A DNA stretch of 64,000 nucleotides from Proteles cristata cristata (taxonomy: Eukaryota > Chordata > Mammalia > Carnivora > Hyaenidae), in NCBI GenBank assembly GCA_017311185.1, contig JAESUZ010003290.1, positions 1 to 64,000 of the forward strand, given 5' to 3'. The notes beneath the pieces were generated by a model. That model did no database searches. It was not told the DNA's origin and saw nothing but the letters and a program-made list of their open reading frames with translations. Position 1 is the first letter of the stretch; each line of letters begins with the position of its first letter. Made by a program: the position numbers and the translations under genes. Shown one piece after another: positions 46,626 through 58,533 of this stretch.

Positions 46626-48099
46626 CTGATGTAACTACTCGTTCTTCCTCTGCTCACACTCTGTCCTGGCCTACAGCCCTTGCCTTTCCAGCCTGCAGGC
46701 GGCAGCGGCTTGGCAAGGTTGTAGAGCTGCGTGACTGCACCGTGGCCGGGGCTGTGTCTCCGCGGGCAGGTGGGACTGGCCGGCCCGGGGTGCAGCGGAG
46801 CTAGAGCTTGGTGGGCATGTTCCCAGACTACCTTGACTGCTTCTCTCTTTTGCTCTTTGAGACTCTCACCCATACGAGTCACCCCTCCATGCTCAGCTTT
46901 CTTACCACCTGAAGGTCGTGAAATCTGGATCCCAGAGTGGCCACTAGAGGGTCGGTCAGTGCAGCCCAGAAGTACTGAGTAGTCGGCATCACAGGGGGTG
47001 AGCCTTGACCCATGGGCACAGGAAATAGGAAGGAGCCAAGCTGATGCAGACCCTGTCCCTTCTTGCTTTTGTGGACCATCCTGGAGTTGTGGTACCTCCT
47101 TCTTCCCTTATAGGCAAGTCCGGCGTGCTGGGTAAACCTGTGTCCTGAGCTACAGGCCGTGTCTCTGGGGCTCCCAGCGGGCCAGCGGCCGGTCACTCAC
47201 ACACTGCTCTGCGTCGCCTTGCATCCCGGCCTCACGGACAGGGCTACAGTGACAGTAGGGGCAAAGCTGTCTTCTCACCCACACAGCCTACGCAGAAGAG
47301 ACCTGCAAAGGACCGTCATGTCTTGGAAAGAATCAGATCACATCAAAGATCAACTTTTAATTTAAATAAGACTTCAAGTGTGTTAATATTCAGCATTTAC
47401 ATTCCTTCCCGGTCCGTAAATATAATGTGTTTTACAGTTATCAAAAACATATGCTGCTTTTCAGCAGTCTTTTTTAGACAACTTGTTCAACAGAAGGTGC
47501 CAACGTCCCAATATGTTTTGCTAAGCTTTGGCTTTAACCATTGTGATGAAGGAATGAAGTATGACAGTGTCCTCTTTCTGAATGCAGATGGAGGTGTTGC
47601 TACAGGGTACCTCTTGCACCAAGAAAAAAAAAGAAGGGAATGATTTATTATTTCTTTCATTGTGCTAATCTTTATGATGTTCCTATTATGAAGAGGGCTC
47701 TGCACCAAGCTTGGTGAGAACTACGTGGATGAATCAGTCCCAGATCGTGTTTTCAAGGAAACTTCATTCTAACAAAAGACCTTCTGGAAGAAACTCGTGG
47801 TGACATTCTTCTTAGGAAAGGAGTCAACTAACCTGCTGCTTACCCATGGAGCCATACTGATTGTTAAAATATTGTGATACTTTCATGCCTGTTGGTGAAT
47901 GTGCATTATCCTAAGCTTCCTACACCTGGCCTGCCTGGTCCTTGTCCTTTGGTCTGGTGACTAAAGCAATAATGCCTGGCAAGGCAGGGGATTCTAAGCA
48001 GTTCCTCTAGCTCTATGGCCAGTGTCTGTTATGATGGCTCAGAACCCATGCTTCATTTGTTAAATGTGTGGAATGTCTTTCATGAAAGCAGTGATGCTG
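46626..48099. other. Unassigned 1.5 kb stretch
   Basis: The GC-rich left half (46680-47250) has overlapping frames of 73-106 codons on both strands without recognisable domains. No repeat placed. Confidence 0.45.
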
Positions 48100-48215
48100 T
48101 GCCCATTATATTCAGATGATCTACATCTGTATTGTTATAATCCCTAAGTAGGAGTGTGGATCAATTTCTATCTTCTTTTATGTCATTTTTGCCTCTTGTA
48201 TTTTGAGGCTTTGTT

Positions 48216-48243
48216 ATTAGGTGCGTACTTTTACGCACCTAAT
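48216..48243. repeat. Perfect 12-bp inverted repeat, 4-bp loop
   Basis: ATTAGGTGCGTA at 48216-48227, CTTT, then the exact complement TACGCACCTAAT at 48232-48243, inside the old LINE-1. It keeps two CpGs in otherwise AT-rich DNA. Confidence 0.97.
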
Positions 48244-48970
48244 TAAGAATTGTTATATCTTCCTGATGAATGAGTTCATTTATTAACTATGGAATGTCTC
48301 TATGAAGTTTATTTTATCTGGTATGGATATAGCCACACCCACTCTGTTTTGCTGAGCTTGGATGGTCAGCCTTTTCCATCCTTTTATTTAACCTATCTGT
48401 ATCTTTGAACTTAAAGTCTCTCTGTTGTAGATGACATTTAGGTGGGCCCTGTTTGTTTCTTTTTTTAAACCCAGGCAGACAATCTTTGCATTTAATAGAA
48501 ATTGTCTATTTACATTTAATGGATTTTTTTGGTATGGTTGAGTTTAGTATGGCATTTTTCTGTTTGTTTTCTACTTGTAAATCTGTCTTTTGTTTCTCCT
48601 TTCTTGCCTTCTTTAGGTTATTAAATCAATTTTTATTATTTCATTTTAATTCCTCTATTGGTTCTTACCTATACTTCTTAGGAAGTATTTTTTTTTAATA
48701 GTTGTTGTTCTAGGAAGTATAATATATGTATCATTTGCTAGCTTAGTACAGTCTATTTAGTGTTGTTATTATTCTGTTTCATTTAAAGTATAGGAATGTT
48801 GAGACAGAATGATTTTCCCTCACATTTTGGGCTTTAGTTATGTTTGTTTACATACATATATTGTTGATCCTTGAACCACAAAGGTTTGAACTTCTCAAGT
48901 TTACTTATATGTGGATTGTTTTTCAATTAATACAGTACTATAAATGTATTTTCTCTTCCTTATGATTTTC

Positions 48971-49271
48971 TTAATAATATTTTCTTTTCTCTATGTCTTC
49001 TTCAATTTCCTTCATAAGTTTTCTATAGTTTTCATCATACAGATCTCTTATATCCTTGGTTAGGTTTATTCCTAGGTATTTTATGGTTTTTTTGTGCAAT
49101 TGTGAATGGGATCCGTTCCTTGATTTCTCTTTCTGTTGCTTCATTGTTGGTGTATAAAAATGCAACTGATTTCTGTATGTTGACTTTGTATCCTGCAACT
49201 TTGGTGAATTCTTGGATCAGTTCTAGTAGGCTTCTGGTGGAGTCTATCAGGTTTTCTACGTAGAGTATCAT
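48971..49271 (-). pseudogene. LINE-1 ORF2 reverse-transcriptase-region fragment
   Basis: Two overlapping minus-strand frames. One (49035-49271) has [20 protein letters not shown] and [20 protein letters not shown]; the other (48971-49198) continues with [20 protein letters not shown]. Together they are ORF2 sequence just after the YXDD region, with a frameshift between them. The conserved catalytic motif is degraded (LYVENL). Confidence 0.88.
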
Positions 49272-49741
49272 GTCAACTGCAGAAAGTGAATGTTACACTT
49301 CTTCTTCACCAATTCTGATGCCTTTTATTTCCTTTTGTTGTCTGATGGCTGATGTGAGGACTTCCAGCACCAGCACTATGTTAAACAGCAGTGGTGAGAG
49401 TGGACATCCCTGTCGTGTTCCTGATCTCAGGGGGAAAGCTCTCCGTTTTTCCCCGTTGAGGATGATGTTAGCTGAGGACTTCTCATGGATGGCTTTTATG
49501 ATGTTTAAGGAGGTTCCTTCTATCCCGACTTTCTTGAGGGTCTTTATTTAGAAGGGGTGCTATATTTTGTCAAATGCTTTTTCTGCATCTATTGACAGGA
49601 TCATATGATTTTTATTTTTTCTTTTGTTGATGTGATGTATCACATTAATTGATTTGTGAATATTGAACCAGCCCTGTAACCCAGGAATGAATCCCACTTG
49701 ATCTTGGTGGATAATTCTTTTTATGTGCTGTTGAATTACTG

Positions 49742-50113
49742 GTGCAGCCCTTCTGGAAAACAGTGTGGAGGTTCTTCAAAAAATTAACAATAGAACTCCC
49801 CTATGACCCAGCAATAGCACTGCTAGGAATTTACCCAAGGGATATAGGAGTGCTGATGCACAGGGGCACATGTACCCCAATGTTCATAGCAGCACTCTCA
49901 ACCATAGCCAAAACATGGAAAGAGCCAAAGTGTCCATCAACGGACGAATGGATCAAGAAGATGTGGTTTATCTATACCATGGAATACTACATGGCAATGA
50001 GAAAGAATGAAATTTGGCCATGTGTAGCAACATGGATGGAACTTGAGGGTGTTATGCTGAGCGAAATAAGTCAGGCAGAGAAGGACAGCTACCTGTCCTA
50101 TATAGGAGGATGA
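49742..50113 (+). pseudogene. LINE-1 ORF2 C-terminal fragment
   Basis: A 123-codon open frame (contains LPYDPAIALLGIYP and WMELEGVMLSEISQAEKDSY) is the C-terminal end of the LINE-1 ORF2 protein. Endonuclease and reverse transcriptase domains are absent here, so this is a fragment without activity. It begins at the inversion junction. Confidence 0.9.
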
Positions 50114-50329
50114 GGAGGAACTTAATGGAGGACCATGGGGGAGAAGAAGTGGGGAAATAGGGGGGGAGAGGGAGGGAGGCAAATCATGAGAGACTCTTGA
50201 ATGTTGAGATCAAACTGAGGACTGAAGGGTATGGGGGGGAGGGGAAGGAGGGTGATGGGCATGGAGGAGGACACCTGTGGGGATGAGCCCTGGGTGTTAT
50301 ATGGAAACCAACTTGACAGTAAACTATTT

Positions 50330-50540
50330 TTTTTAATGTTTTATTTATTTCTAGGAGAGAGAGAGAGACAGTGTGAGCAGGGGAGGGTCAGAGAGAGAGG
50401 GAGTGACAGACTGAAACAGGCTCCAGGCTTTGAGCTGGCAGTCAGCACAGAGCCCGACGCGGGGCTCGAACCCACGAACCGCGAGATCATGACCTAAGCG
50501 AAAGTCGGACGCTTAACCGACTAAGCCACCCAGGCGCCCC
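50330..50540 (-). mobile_element. Young carnivore SINE, CCTAG subfamily, in the LINE-1 tail
   Basis: TTTATTTATTTCTAGGAGAG start, GGGCTCGAACCCACGAACCG with consensus-like B-box side, and a head complement ending CACCCAGGCGCCCC at 50540. A perfect 15-bp duplication GACAGTAAACTATTT lies at 50315-50329 and 50541-50555. Innermost element of the nest. Confidence 0.97.
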
Positions 50541-50640
50541 GACAGTAAACTATTTGAAAAATAATAATAATATTTTCTTTTCTCTAGCTTACTCTGTTGT
50601 AAGAACACAGCATATATTACATATAACGTGCAAAGTATGT

Positions 50641-50714
50641 ATTAATTGGCTATTAATACATATTTAAAATATTTATTAATTGGCTATAAATAAAAAATAT
50701 TTATTAATTGGCTA
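50641..50714 (+). repeat. Three copies of a 12-bp word in the Tigger remnant
   Basis: ATTAATTGGCTA at 50641-50652, 50675-50686 and 50703-50714, with AT-rich spacers of similar sequence. A local tandem expansion. Confidence 0.9.
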
Positions 50715-51150
50715 AAAATAGACATATAAGACTATGGTCAGTAGTTGGCTATTAGTAGTTAAGTTTTGGGGAAGCAAAAATTATACCTGGATTTTCAACA
50801 GTGTGAGGAGTTGGCACCCCTGACCCCAGCATTGTTCAAGGGTTAACTGTATTGTAAACTCTAAATTAAAAAAAAAAAATAGTCTTCCATTTTTGCCCCC
50901 ATTCACCATTCCACTGCTCTTCATTCTTCCCTGTGCATCTAAGTTTCCTAGTGTCACTTCACTCTGTCCTAAAGAACTTCTTTTGGCATTTCCTGAGGTG
51001 TAATTCTGCAGATACATGCATATCACCCAGTGTGGCTCTGGTTTCCATCTGCCTTTGCCTCTCTCTAGTGACTTCAAATAGAAATGAATGTGCATTAAAA
51101 ATACCAGAGGTGACTGAACTTGTATTTTCAGTGTCAAGTCATGTCTAGGG

Positions 51151-54119
51151 GCCCAACCCTGCTGCTAAGGCTTTGGGAATGAGATTATAAAACCAGGAGG
51201 CTCTGGTCTGTCTTCTGGCTGTAGAATAGACTTACCCAGGGATGGATACATTTTAAGCTTAGCTTTAGGTTTGGAAGATTTTACCCAAAACTGTGGATTT
51301 CTGGCTTCTCTTGAAAAATTAGAAACTCTGCAAATTTAGGCTCTAAATTCTGTTACATAATTTGATACCATTGGCCAGAGGTGGATAGCGTTCCTGGTGC
51401 CAGTGAGACCATGCTATTTAGTTTGCCATGATTTCCCATTTTGATTGAGTCACCAACATAGTCCTGTTAGTTTCCAAGGTCCAGAATGAGGAGCTAGAAC
51501 TTCTCCATACAGTACATCATTCATGGGTGTAGCCTGGAGTGATCTAGAAAGTCAGCTGAGGTAATTTATACATTTGCAGTTCACATCAGATAAGTGATTA
51601 AGTAGGAGGTTCAGAAGACCATGTGTTTGTGCCTCTTTAAGACCAAAGGAAATCTTCTGTGACAGGAATGTGAGTCCAGGGAACCCTTCTCATAGTAAGA
51701 ACAAAAATAAAAACAAAAAACAAACAAACAAAAATCTCCTGAATTCTTAGATGAAGACTCTAAGAACAAATCTATGGCATTCAACTTCTTTAACTAGGTG
51801 AGTTTATGCTTATTGGGTGGAAGACTTCCTCCTTCAAATTGTAGCAAAGGCCACATTTTCTGAATGTGTTTGATGTTTCTGAAAGTAAACCTTAACATAA
51901 AGTAATGGCTCTGGAATACAATCTTTTCAGAGATGTCAAGGCTTCAGCTTGTCTGGGAAAGATACAGGCGAAATGCAAAAGTAATCTTACTGCAACAATT
52001 ATTAGGCACCCTGGGAAAACCTTTGGTCCCCTTGCCCTCTTGGAATCGCTGTTTAAAAAATTATTATTACACTAACTTTCAGTGGCTCTAGGATGACCTC
52101 AGATTCTGACACTTTGCTTCCGCAAGCTAGACTGTACAATCTATTCAGAGGCCAGAGCTGTGGTGCTGAATGAAAGTGTAGGAACCAAAAAGAACAAATG
52201 GAGAAGGAGAAGGTATCCCAAACAAGGACCATATTGGTGGTCAGTGGTGAGGATGGGATTCATGACCTGGTAGGAGGTGAGATTGAACTCGTGCTGTGCA
52301 CTTGGCCAGAGGAACCCGGGAAAAATACTTCAGACCCAGCTTGGGCAGCACAAATAGCAATCTGTCAATGTGGACAGACTGGACAAGCACTCTTCAGTGT
52401 ATTTGATCCTCTTTGGAGTTTCATAGAGAAAAAAAAAATCCTCTGATGATTGAAATTTAGAAAAGACAAGAGGAATGAGATCTCTGCCCCAATTCCATCC
52501 TTTTAGATTAATGCTCACTAATGGATATTAAAACATGGTAGATTAATGAGACCCTGATAGACCATGCAGCTGAAAAAACACACTTTCTTTTGACAGCTAG
52601 GCAGTTAAGAGATGCCTAGGAATTAAGGAGCAGTTCAAATTAAATTACTCTCTTCATTAAGACATCCTTTCCTTGGTAAATCGAGAGCTGGGGCAGAGGG
52701 AGCAAAGAGATGCCACAATCACCAGAGGTCATTCATTCAACCTACTTTGTGACCATAGAAATAAAAGGCACATTTAGATTTTATATACTGGCAAGTTAAC
52801 CAGACATGGATCAACAGGAAGCAGGAGCATAGGATGCTGGGCTTTTGGATAAGAAGCTGTTGGAAATCATGAGGAGCTTGGGTAGAGAGAAATGAGGGAG
52901 CTGGCCAAGTGTCAGTCGGCCAGCATACCAGTGAAGTGCGTTTCCATCATTGGATTGTTGTTTGCTCTCCATGGTGGTTATGTACTGTGGAAATTGGCTA
53001 AACTGGAACTACATTTCCCAGAATTTCCTCCCCTGGCTGCTTCCTGGTTGGAGTTGGTCACAGGAAAAATTTGTGCAGGATTTGGAAGATAGAAGTGAAA
53101 CAGAAGACGATTTTATATTCTAAGGGTTGAGGTGATTGAACTCCAAGCTCTGTGGTAGCCAATACACATTGTCACTTATGTGCTGTCTCACCTTGCTGGC
53201 ATCGGGCAGCATTTGGGTCTACAGCTCCTCTGCCTTCCATAAGTTCCCTCCTATGTGCAGCTCTGTGGTAGAGGATGCCAGCTTTTTCTTCATGCCACCA
53301 TCTAACTTTTAGGTTAGAAGTGGTGAAAGACAGCTGTGCAGGGTCCGGGTTGTACTTATGGGTTACAGTCTATGTGTGTGGGGTCCAGTCCTTCTTTGTT
53401 CTCCCCCACTTTACATACAACCCACCCACTGACTTAATACTGGTGACTAAAGGCACAATGCCAGGTGGAGAGGCAATAGCTTGCATGGACTCTTCTCCAT
53501 CTTCCAAGTCTAATTTGGCAACCCTTCTGTTATTCTGAACGCCTCATTGTTTTGCTTCTTGGATCAAATCCCCATTGATACCCTGACTCCACTGGTGATA
53601 GGTGGTTGATTGACCTCTGGGGGTATTATTACTTAATAATTAGAGTCTCTGCCTTGTAAGTGCTAGCTTTCCTTCAGCTACAGCTCTAAGACAATGTAAG
53701 TTAAACTGTGATGAGCTATCTTTATCCTCTGTACAGCGATGAAGGCTGCTGAAATGGGAAGATTCTTATAAAACTGCCCTGCAGTGATGGGATACAGTCT
53801 GCCCATTGTGTCTCCCCATTGCTGCCTTTGATATACACCCACCAGAGTAAATGCAGTTACTGTGCCTTTACTCTCATAACACTGGAAAGGTGGGATGTTC
53901 ATCCTTGTTTTTGTTCTTTGCCTTCAAGAGTTAGTGGGATAACCACTTTCCTAATCCAGAAAAATGGGTTACTTTGGTAGTTTTATAGACATTTAGCTGT
54001 AATCCCTAGGTTGGAAACTCAATGGGAGCAAGGCTTGAGGTTTTTTTTTTAATAAATTAGTTTGAATTGTGGGACTGAGAGCCACGTGCCATTGCATCCA
54101 AGATTTATGGATAAAAGGA
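51151..54119. other. 3 kb unassigned stretch
   Basis: No SINE. An A-rich CAAA tract lies near 51705-51735. At 52890-53560 the motif 'aactacatttcccagaattt' and its context recall an ancient mammalian interspersed repeat that I cannot name. No supported exon. Confidence 0.4.
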
Positions 54120-54365
54120 AAGGAACTAGTATTTGTTGAGTGTTTGCTGTGTACCCTGTGCTTCATGTACTACATGCATTTTCTCCATTATCTCATTTAA
54201 TCCCCAAATTGTGCAGTGAAGTGGGTATTAGTATTCCTCCCTTCACAGGTGAGAACATGGAATCTTGGAGAGGTTAAATTACTAGGCTGGATTCTGCTAT
54301 ATGTGAGTGGTTGGGTCTACTACGACTTTTAAATCTACTTCAGAAGCTCTTGATTTGATCATAAT
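54120..54365 (-). mobile_element. MIR, nearly full length
   Basis: 'agtatttgttgagtgtttgc', 'tctcatttaatccccaaatt', 'gaagtgggtattagtattcc', 'ttggagaggttaaattacta' follow the MIR reverse complement. Confidence 0.75.
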
Positions 54366-55524
54366 AGCTAATAGTGCATTTCACTTTGCTTGTTTCTTCC
54401 ACAAATCTTTCTCAGGCAAGTGATGTAAGCCAACTTGTCCCTAAAGCATCTGAAGGGTGCAGATATATTGCTCAAGTAGGGAGACGGTAGAATTTCCTCT
54501 GGAAAGGGAAGTTCACCCAACACTGCCCACCCCCCCTCCCCCGCCCCCCATCACCCTGCCTTTTCTTAACCCCATGGCTCTCTCTAGGCTTCACAGAGGG
54601 ACATGTCCTTCTCATAAGCACCTTTGTGGTTTTCTTGGTAGACTGTTACCATTCTTTTTGGACAATGTCCAAATAGGGGCCACTATTATGTAATTTTTCT
54701 AGGATTGTGTATTATCTCCATCCACTTACCATTAAGTTTGGAAGGAACTTGGTTTATTTGCTTATTTTATGCTTTTAAATATCTGCATGCTATAAACAGT
54801 TCTGGTCAAAACTGAAGATGGGCTACTGTCATCTTATTGTTCTTATCTAGTTGGGCTTGATGAGACCTCCTTCTTATTGATTTATATAGCGAGTAGTTTA
54901 GTTGGATGAGAAGTTCACAAGATCGAGACTCACCCTATTATAAGTGAGTTATACAATATGCTGCTCAAATATTGTGCTAATAGAGTATTCTTTTCAGTCC
55001 ACTTCCAATTTTCTTTGCTTTTCCTGTCATCATCTTCACCGTCAGCATCAAAAGTACTTCTTGGGCGTCTGTGTGTGATCATGACACACATCGAGGTGAT
55101 CTAGACATTTGCAGGGAAACACTGTAGTGTGGAAGGAGAGCTGGATGAGGCAGGGGATTAAGTTCTTATTCCATCTTTCCAACTTAACCATCTCTGTGTC
55201 CTGGGGATACCTGTGAAATGGGAACAAAGATGCGTTCCTTCTTCTTTTCTTATCAGTTTTGTACTCAGTGCTAAACCACTTTAGACAACAAAAAAGGAAG
55301 AAAGTGTTGGTCAAATAAAAGATTTATTTTTACTAGGTCTCTTTATTTTTATGTGCTCCCATAGTTTATTTTAGGATGGTGGTTTTCAAACTGTGTGCTG
55401 CACGTCCTTTGATAGTATCTTAGTGGTGGTAGGGGATTCAATTACTTCTCATCAGAAGAGTTCTATTTTTATCCTTTTTTCACAATGAGATTTTAAAATC
55501 AAGGCTATTGTTTTATTGTTGTTG
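54366..55524. other. Unassigned stretch
   Basis: A C-rich tract (CCCACCCCCCCTCCCCCGCC) lies near 54528. No repeat or exon otherwise. Confidence 0.5.
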
Positions 55525-55870
55525 TTGTTTAGAATAGTTGAAGGTTCACAGAGAAATTGAGAGGAAGTTACAAAGATTTCCCATATACCCCTGACCCACT
55601 CCTCACCTAGCTTCTCATATTATCAACATCCTCCACCAGTGATAACATTCGTTACAACTGACGAACCTACCTGCACACACTATAATCTCCCAAAGTCCAC
55701 AGTTTGTGTTAGGGTTCATGCTTGGTGTTACACATTCGGTGGGCATGGACAAACATATAATGACATGTATCCACCATTACATTATCGTACAGAATAGTTT
55801 CACTGTCTCCCATATCCTCTGTGCTCTGCTTGTACGTCCTTCTCCCTCCTCTTCATGAAATTTTTATATT
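55525..55870 (-). mobile_element. Old LINE-1 3' UTR relic
   Basis: 'gagaggaagttacaaagatt', 'tattatcaacatcctccacc', 'acatataatgacatgtatcc', 'agaatagtttcactgtctcc' is the known order in the reverse complement of old LINE-1 3' ends. Confidence 0.7.
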
Positions 55871-57659
55871 GGAGTAATGAGTAAGTTTGATTGGAAATTA
55901 AAAAAAAAAGAAGAACAAGCCTCTTGTACTCAAGTTTGACGCCACTGATGTTGGATAAGGTTCTTGATGACTTTATGATTAGGGCAAACATTGGTTAGGA
56001 AGATGTCTATATCACATACAAAATTTGATGAATCTGGAATGAAGGCCAGTCTAAGTATAGAATTGCGGTATATATTAGGGAAAGTAGTAATGGAAATTCC
56101 ATATTTAGTTCTGATTTTGTGTGTTTGGCAGGGGTTGTAAATGAATGTGCTGTTCTTCTCTGATCTTAGGAGTGGGGCAAGGAGTGGCTCAGCTAACTAG
56201 GAGTCAAAATGCCCAGTGATAAAGGTTCTAGAAGGAACAATGGATGGGAAGACAGAAGACATGGGTCTAGTACAGCAGTTGCACACATATGTGGTAATTA
56301 GCGAGTCACTTCCCCATGAAGATGCTCATTTGAGTGTTCTCATTTGAGTGCTGACAATGGATTTATTAAGTGTCTTTTTTGTATAGGTACTGAGGGCAAG
56401 GTAAAGATATCTTGCACTTCTAAAAATATTCTAATATTTTATGCTCAGGACTTTAGGAGGAGTACAGGTGAATGGAGGGAATGGGAAGAGTGGTCCAGGA
56501 GGTATAGGAAGACCAGTGATGGAGGCACGAAGTTGGAAAATGGGCTTTTGCTACATCTTTCCTTGGTAGTCAGATAGGTGGTGGGAATTTGGGGGAGGGC
56601 CATTGCTTGAGAGTATTCACAAACTCCATGATCTAGACATCCAAGTGGCTCCATGTTTTACTTGACAGAGTCTAGCAGTCAACGGAGTCCACCTGCAGAA
56701 ACGAGGCATTCTGTGGAGATCACTTTTTTTTTTTTTTCAGAGAAGGGACATGGGAGCCCATCAGGCTGACCTTTGGTTTCGCCAACGAAAGGCACTGAGG
56801 CTGGCCAGCACACTTATGGGCAGTCATTTTTGGCAGCAAACTTCAAGACAGTAGTCTCAGAGAGCTTTTGATGAGGATGCAGGGCATCCATAGACATAAA
56901 AAGCAGAAAAAATGCTTGTTAGTTATGGGGAAGGTGAAAGGCTCAGAAAACTGATTAGCGTAGCAGTGTGGTCAGATGGAAATGAAAGCTCAGAAGCATA
57001 ATCGTTAATTGGGTGCTTACCTACTAATTTGAGCTTGGATGTCAGCAGTACCGCACTTCATTTCAAACCCAGGGTCAGACTTTAATGCTACATCATAAAT
57101 TACGTAAAGGCACAACACTAACAATTAGATAATTATGGAGACCCATGCTGTTGCAATTTAACTGGGCAAGTTCAAGGCAAACATGACAGGAATACTGTTT
57201 AACTCTCAGACTGCTGGCAGGATATTTTTCCCAAAGAGACAAATGAATGCATAAGATGATGTGGTTGGCTGATTTTCAAAGCCTGTGGGTTCAATAATTT
57301 CTTTCCAGGAGGTAGGTTCATCAGATGACCCAAACAGACTCTGAAGAAATAGTAAAGAAGTGTTAATTATAATCTTAGAAAAATCCAGTCTTTAAATCCA
57401 CACCAGCTGATGCACCTGGGGGTGGCTGGGTTCCAGCTAAACTTTAAGCTTAAGCTTAAAACCAAAACGAGTTTTTCTCATTATGAGATGTTCTGTAGAG
57501 GAAACATGTGATCTTTCAATCCCAGGTCCCTCATGTTGACATGAGAATAGAAGAAAAGGTTTAGGGTCCCTATTTTGTTCTCATTGCATTCTTGCTGGCA
57601 AACAAGTAGCTGATTCTGTTGCACATATTTTTATGACCACTGTGAAGTGACAAGGGTGT
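55871..57659. other. 1.8 kb unassigned stretch with a short palindrome
   Basis: Unique, AT-rich. An 18-bp perfect palindrome, TTTAAGCTTAAGCTTAAA, lies at 57443-57460. No exon supported. Confidence 0.5.
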
Positions 57660-57800
57660 GCAGTGCATAACCCATTCATTCATTCACGGACTTGTTTACT
57701 GATGTATCTTGAGCACCTTTCTGTGCTGGGTATGGGAGATAAGACGTTATTAGATAGGCATTAAACATTGGTCTGATTTCCTGATGGAGTCAGAAGATGC
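57660..57800 (-). mobile_element. Probable L2-like relic
   Basis: 'cattcattcattcacggact', 'cttgagcacctttctgtgct', 'gggtatgggagataagacgt' resemble the L2 reverse complement. Confidence 0.45.
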
Positions 57801-58479
57801 ATAGAGGGTTGACCCACATTCCTGTAATAAGGGTGTTATTTCTGGGAGAGGTTTGTTTTCATTGTCATAGCGTGAGCTTGAGAAAGTCAAGAGCCACGCC
57901 TTGTTTTACCTCCATTCCCACAGCCCCAGCATGCAGAAGGGGGCCCTCTGAAGACACATACAGGTCTAAGAGCTTTGCTGAAGCAATGCATAATTTTCAT
58001 CCAGAAAAGAAGATAAAGGATACACAGTTTAACTGAAGTTAGGTTTTAGAAACTCATATTTCCTGACAAATGACATCCTATTTTAACTTCCCAAAAGTAA
58101 TTTTGAAAAATGGAATTCTACCATGTAAGCTGTTACCTGTTAAATATAGATCTGCTTTGTTTCCCCTTGTTCAAAAAAAAAAAAAAAGGCAGCATGTGAC
58201 CAGCCCTCTTGCATATGGGTGAGATGACAAAGATCACAGAATCAGGGACCATGGAATTTAAAATTGTATGCTTCATAGGGAGTTACATATTGAGTTCCTT
58301 TGTTTTACATGTAAAAGAGAGTGTCCTCCCCCCCTGAGATCTTGAGGAATATAGGCCTTGATTGGGAGGGATATGGCTCAGGGCTACAAAACAAAGATGG
58401 AGGTAGAAAGGGGGCTGAGACTAAAAGCCTCCTTAGGGCTCACCAATCTGGCACTGAGGATATGCCACAGGGGAAACTG

Positions 58480-58533
<54 letters not shown>

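Larger units (their letters stand above)
48994..50565 (+). mobile_element. Young LINE-1 with 5' inversion (twin priming)
   Basis: The 3' part (about 49741-50329) is in sense and holds the ORF2 C-terminal end, a G-rich 3' UTR and 'aaccaacttgacagtaaact'. The 5' part (48994 to about 49738) is inverted and holds ORF2 reverse-transcriptase-region sequence in minus orientation. A perfect 21-bp duplication ending in TTTTCTTTTCTCTA lies at 48973-48993 and 50566-50586. ORF2 sequence between the two parts is missing. Both parts are broken, so it is inactive. Confidence 0.92.
48861..50849. mobile_element. Tigger2-like DNA transposon, split by LINE-1
   Basis: Left end TTGTTGATCCTTGAACCACA (48861) and right end TTGTTCAAGGGTTAACTG (to 50849) are the inverted ends of the CAGTTGACCCTTGAACAA family. 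A TA duplication lies at 48859-48860 and 50850-50851. Without the LINE-1 and one duplication copy, about 396 bp remain, fitting a non-autonomous copy with no transposase. Confidence 0.85.
48100..51150 (-). mobile_element. Old LINE-1 ORF2 relic, host of the nest
   Basis: 48100-48860 ('gttatatcttcctgatgaat', 'ggatatagccacacccactc', 'ttttccatccttttatttaa', 'gtctatttacatttaatgga') and 50852-51150 ('gtctgtcctaaagaactt'-like, 'ggcatttcctgaggtgtaat') are consecutive parts of the reverse complement of an L1M ORF2. The gap is filled by a Tigger element and its own insertions. Confidence 0.75.
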
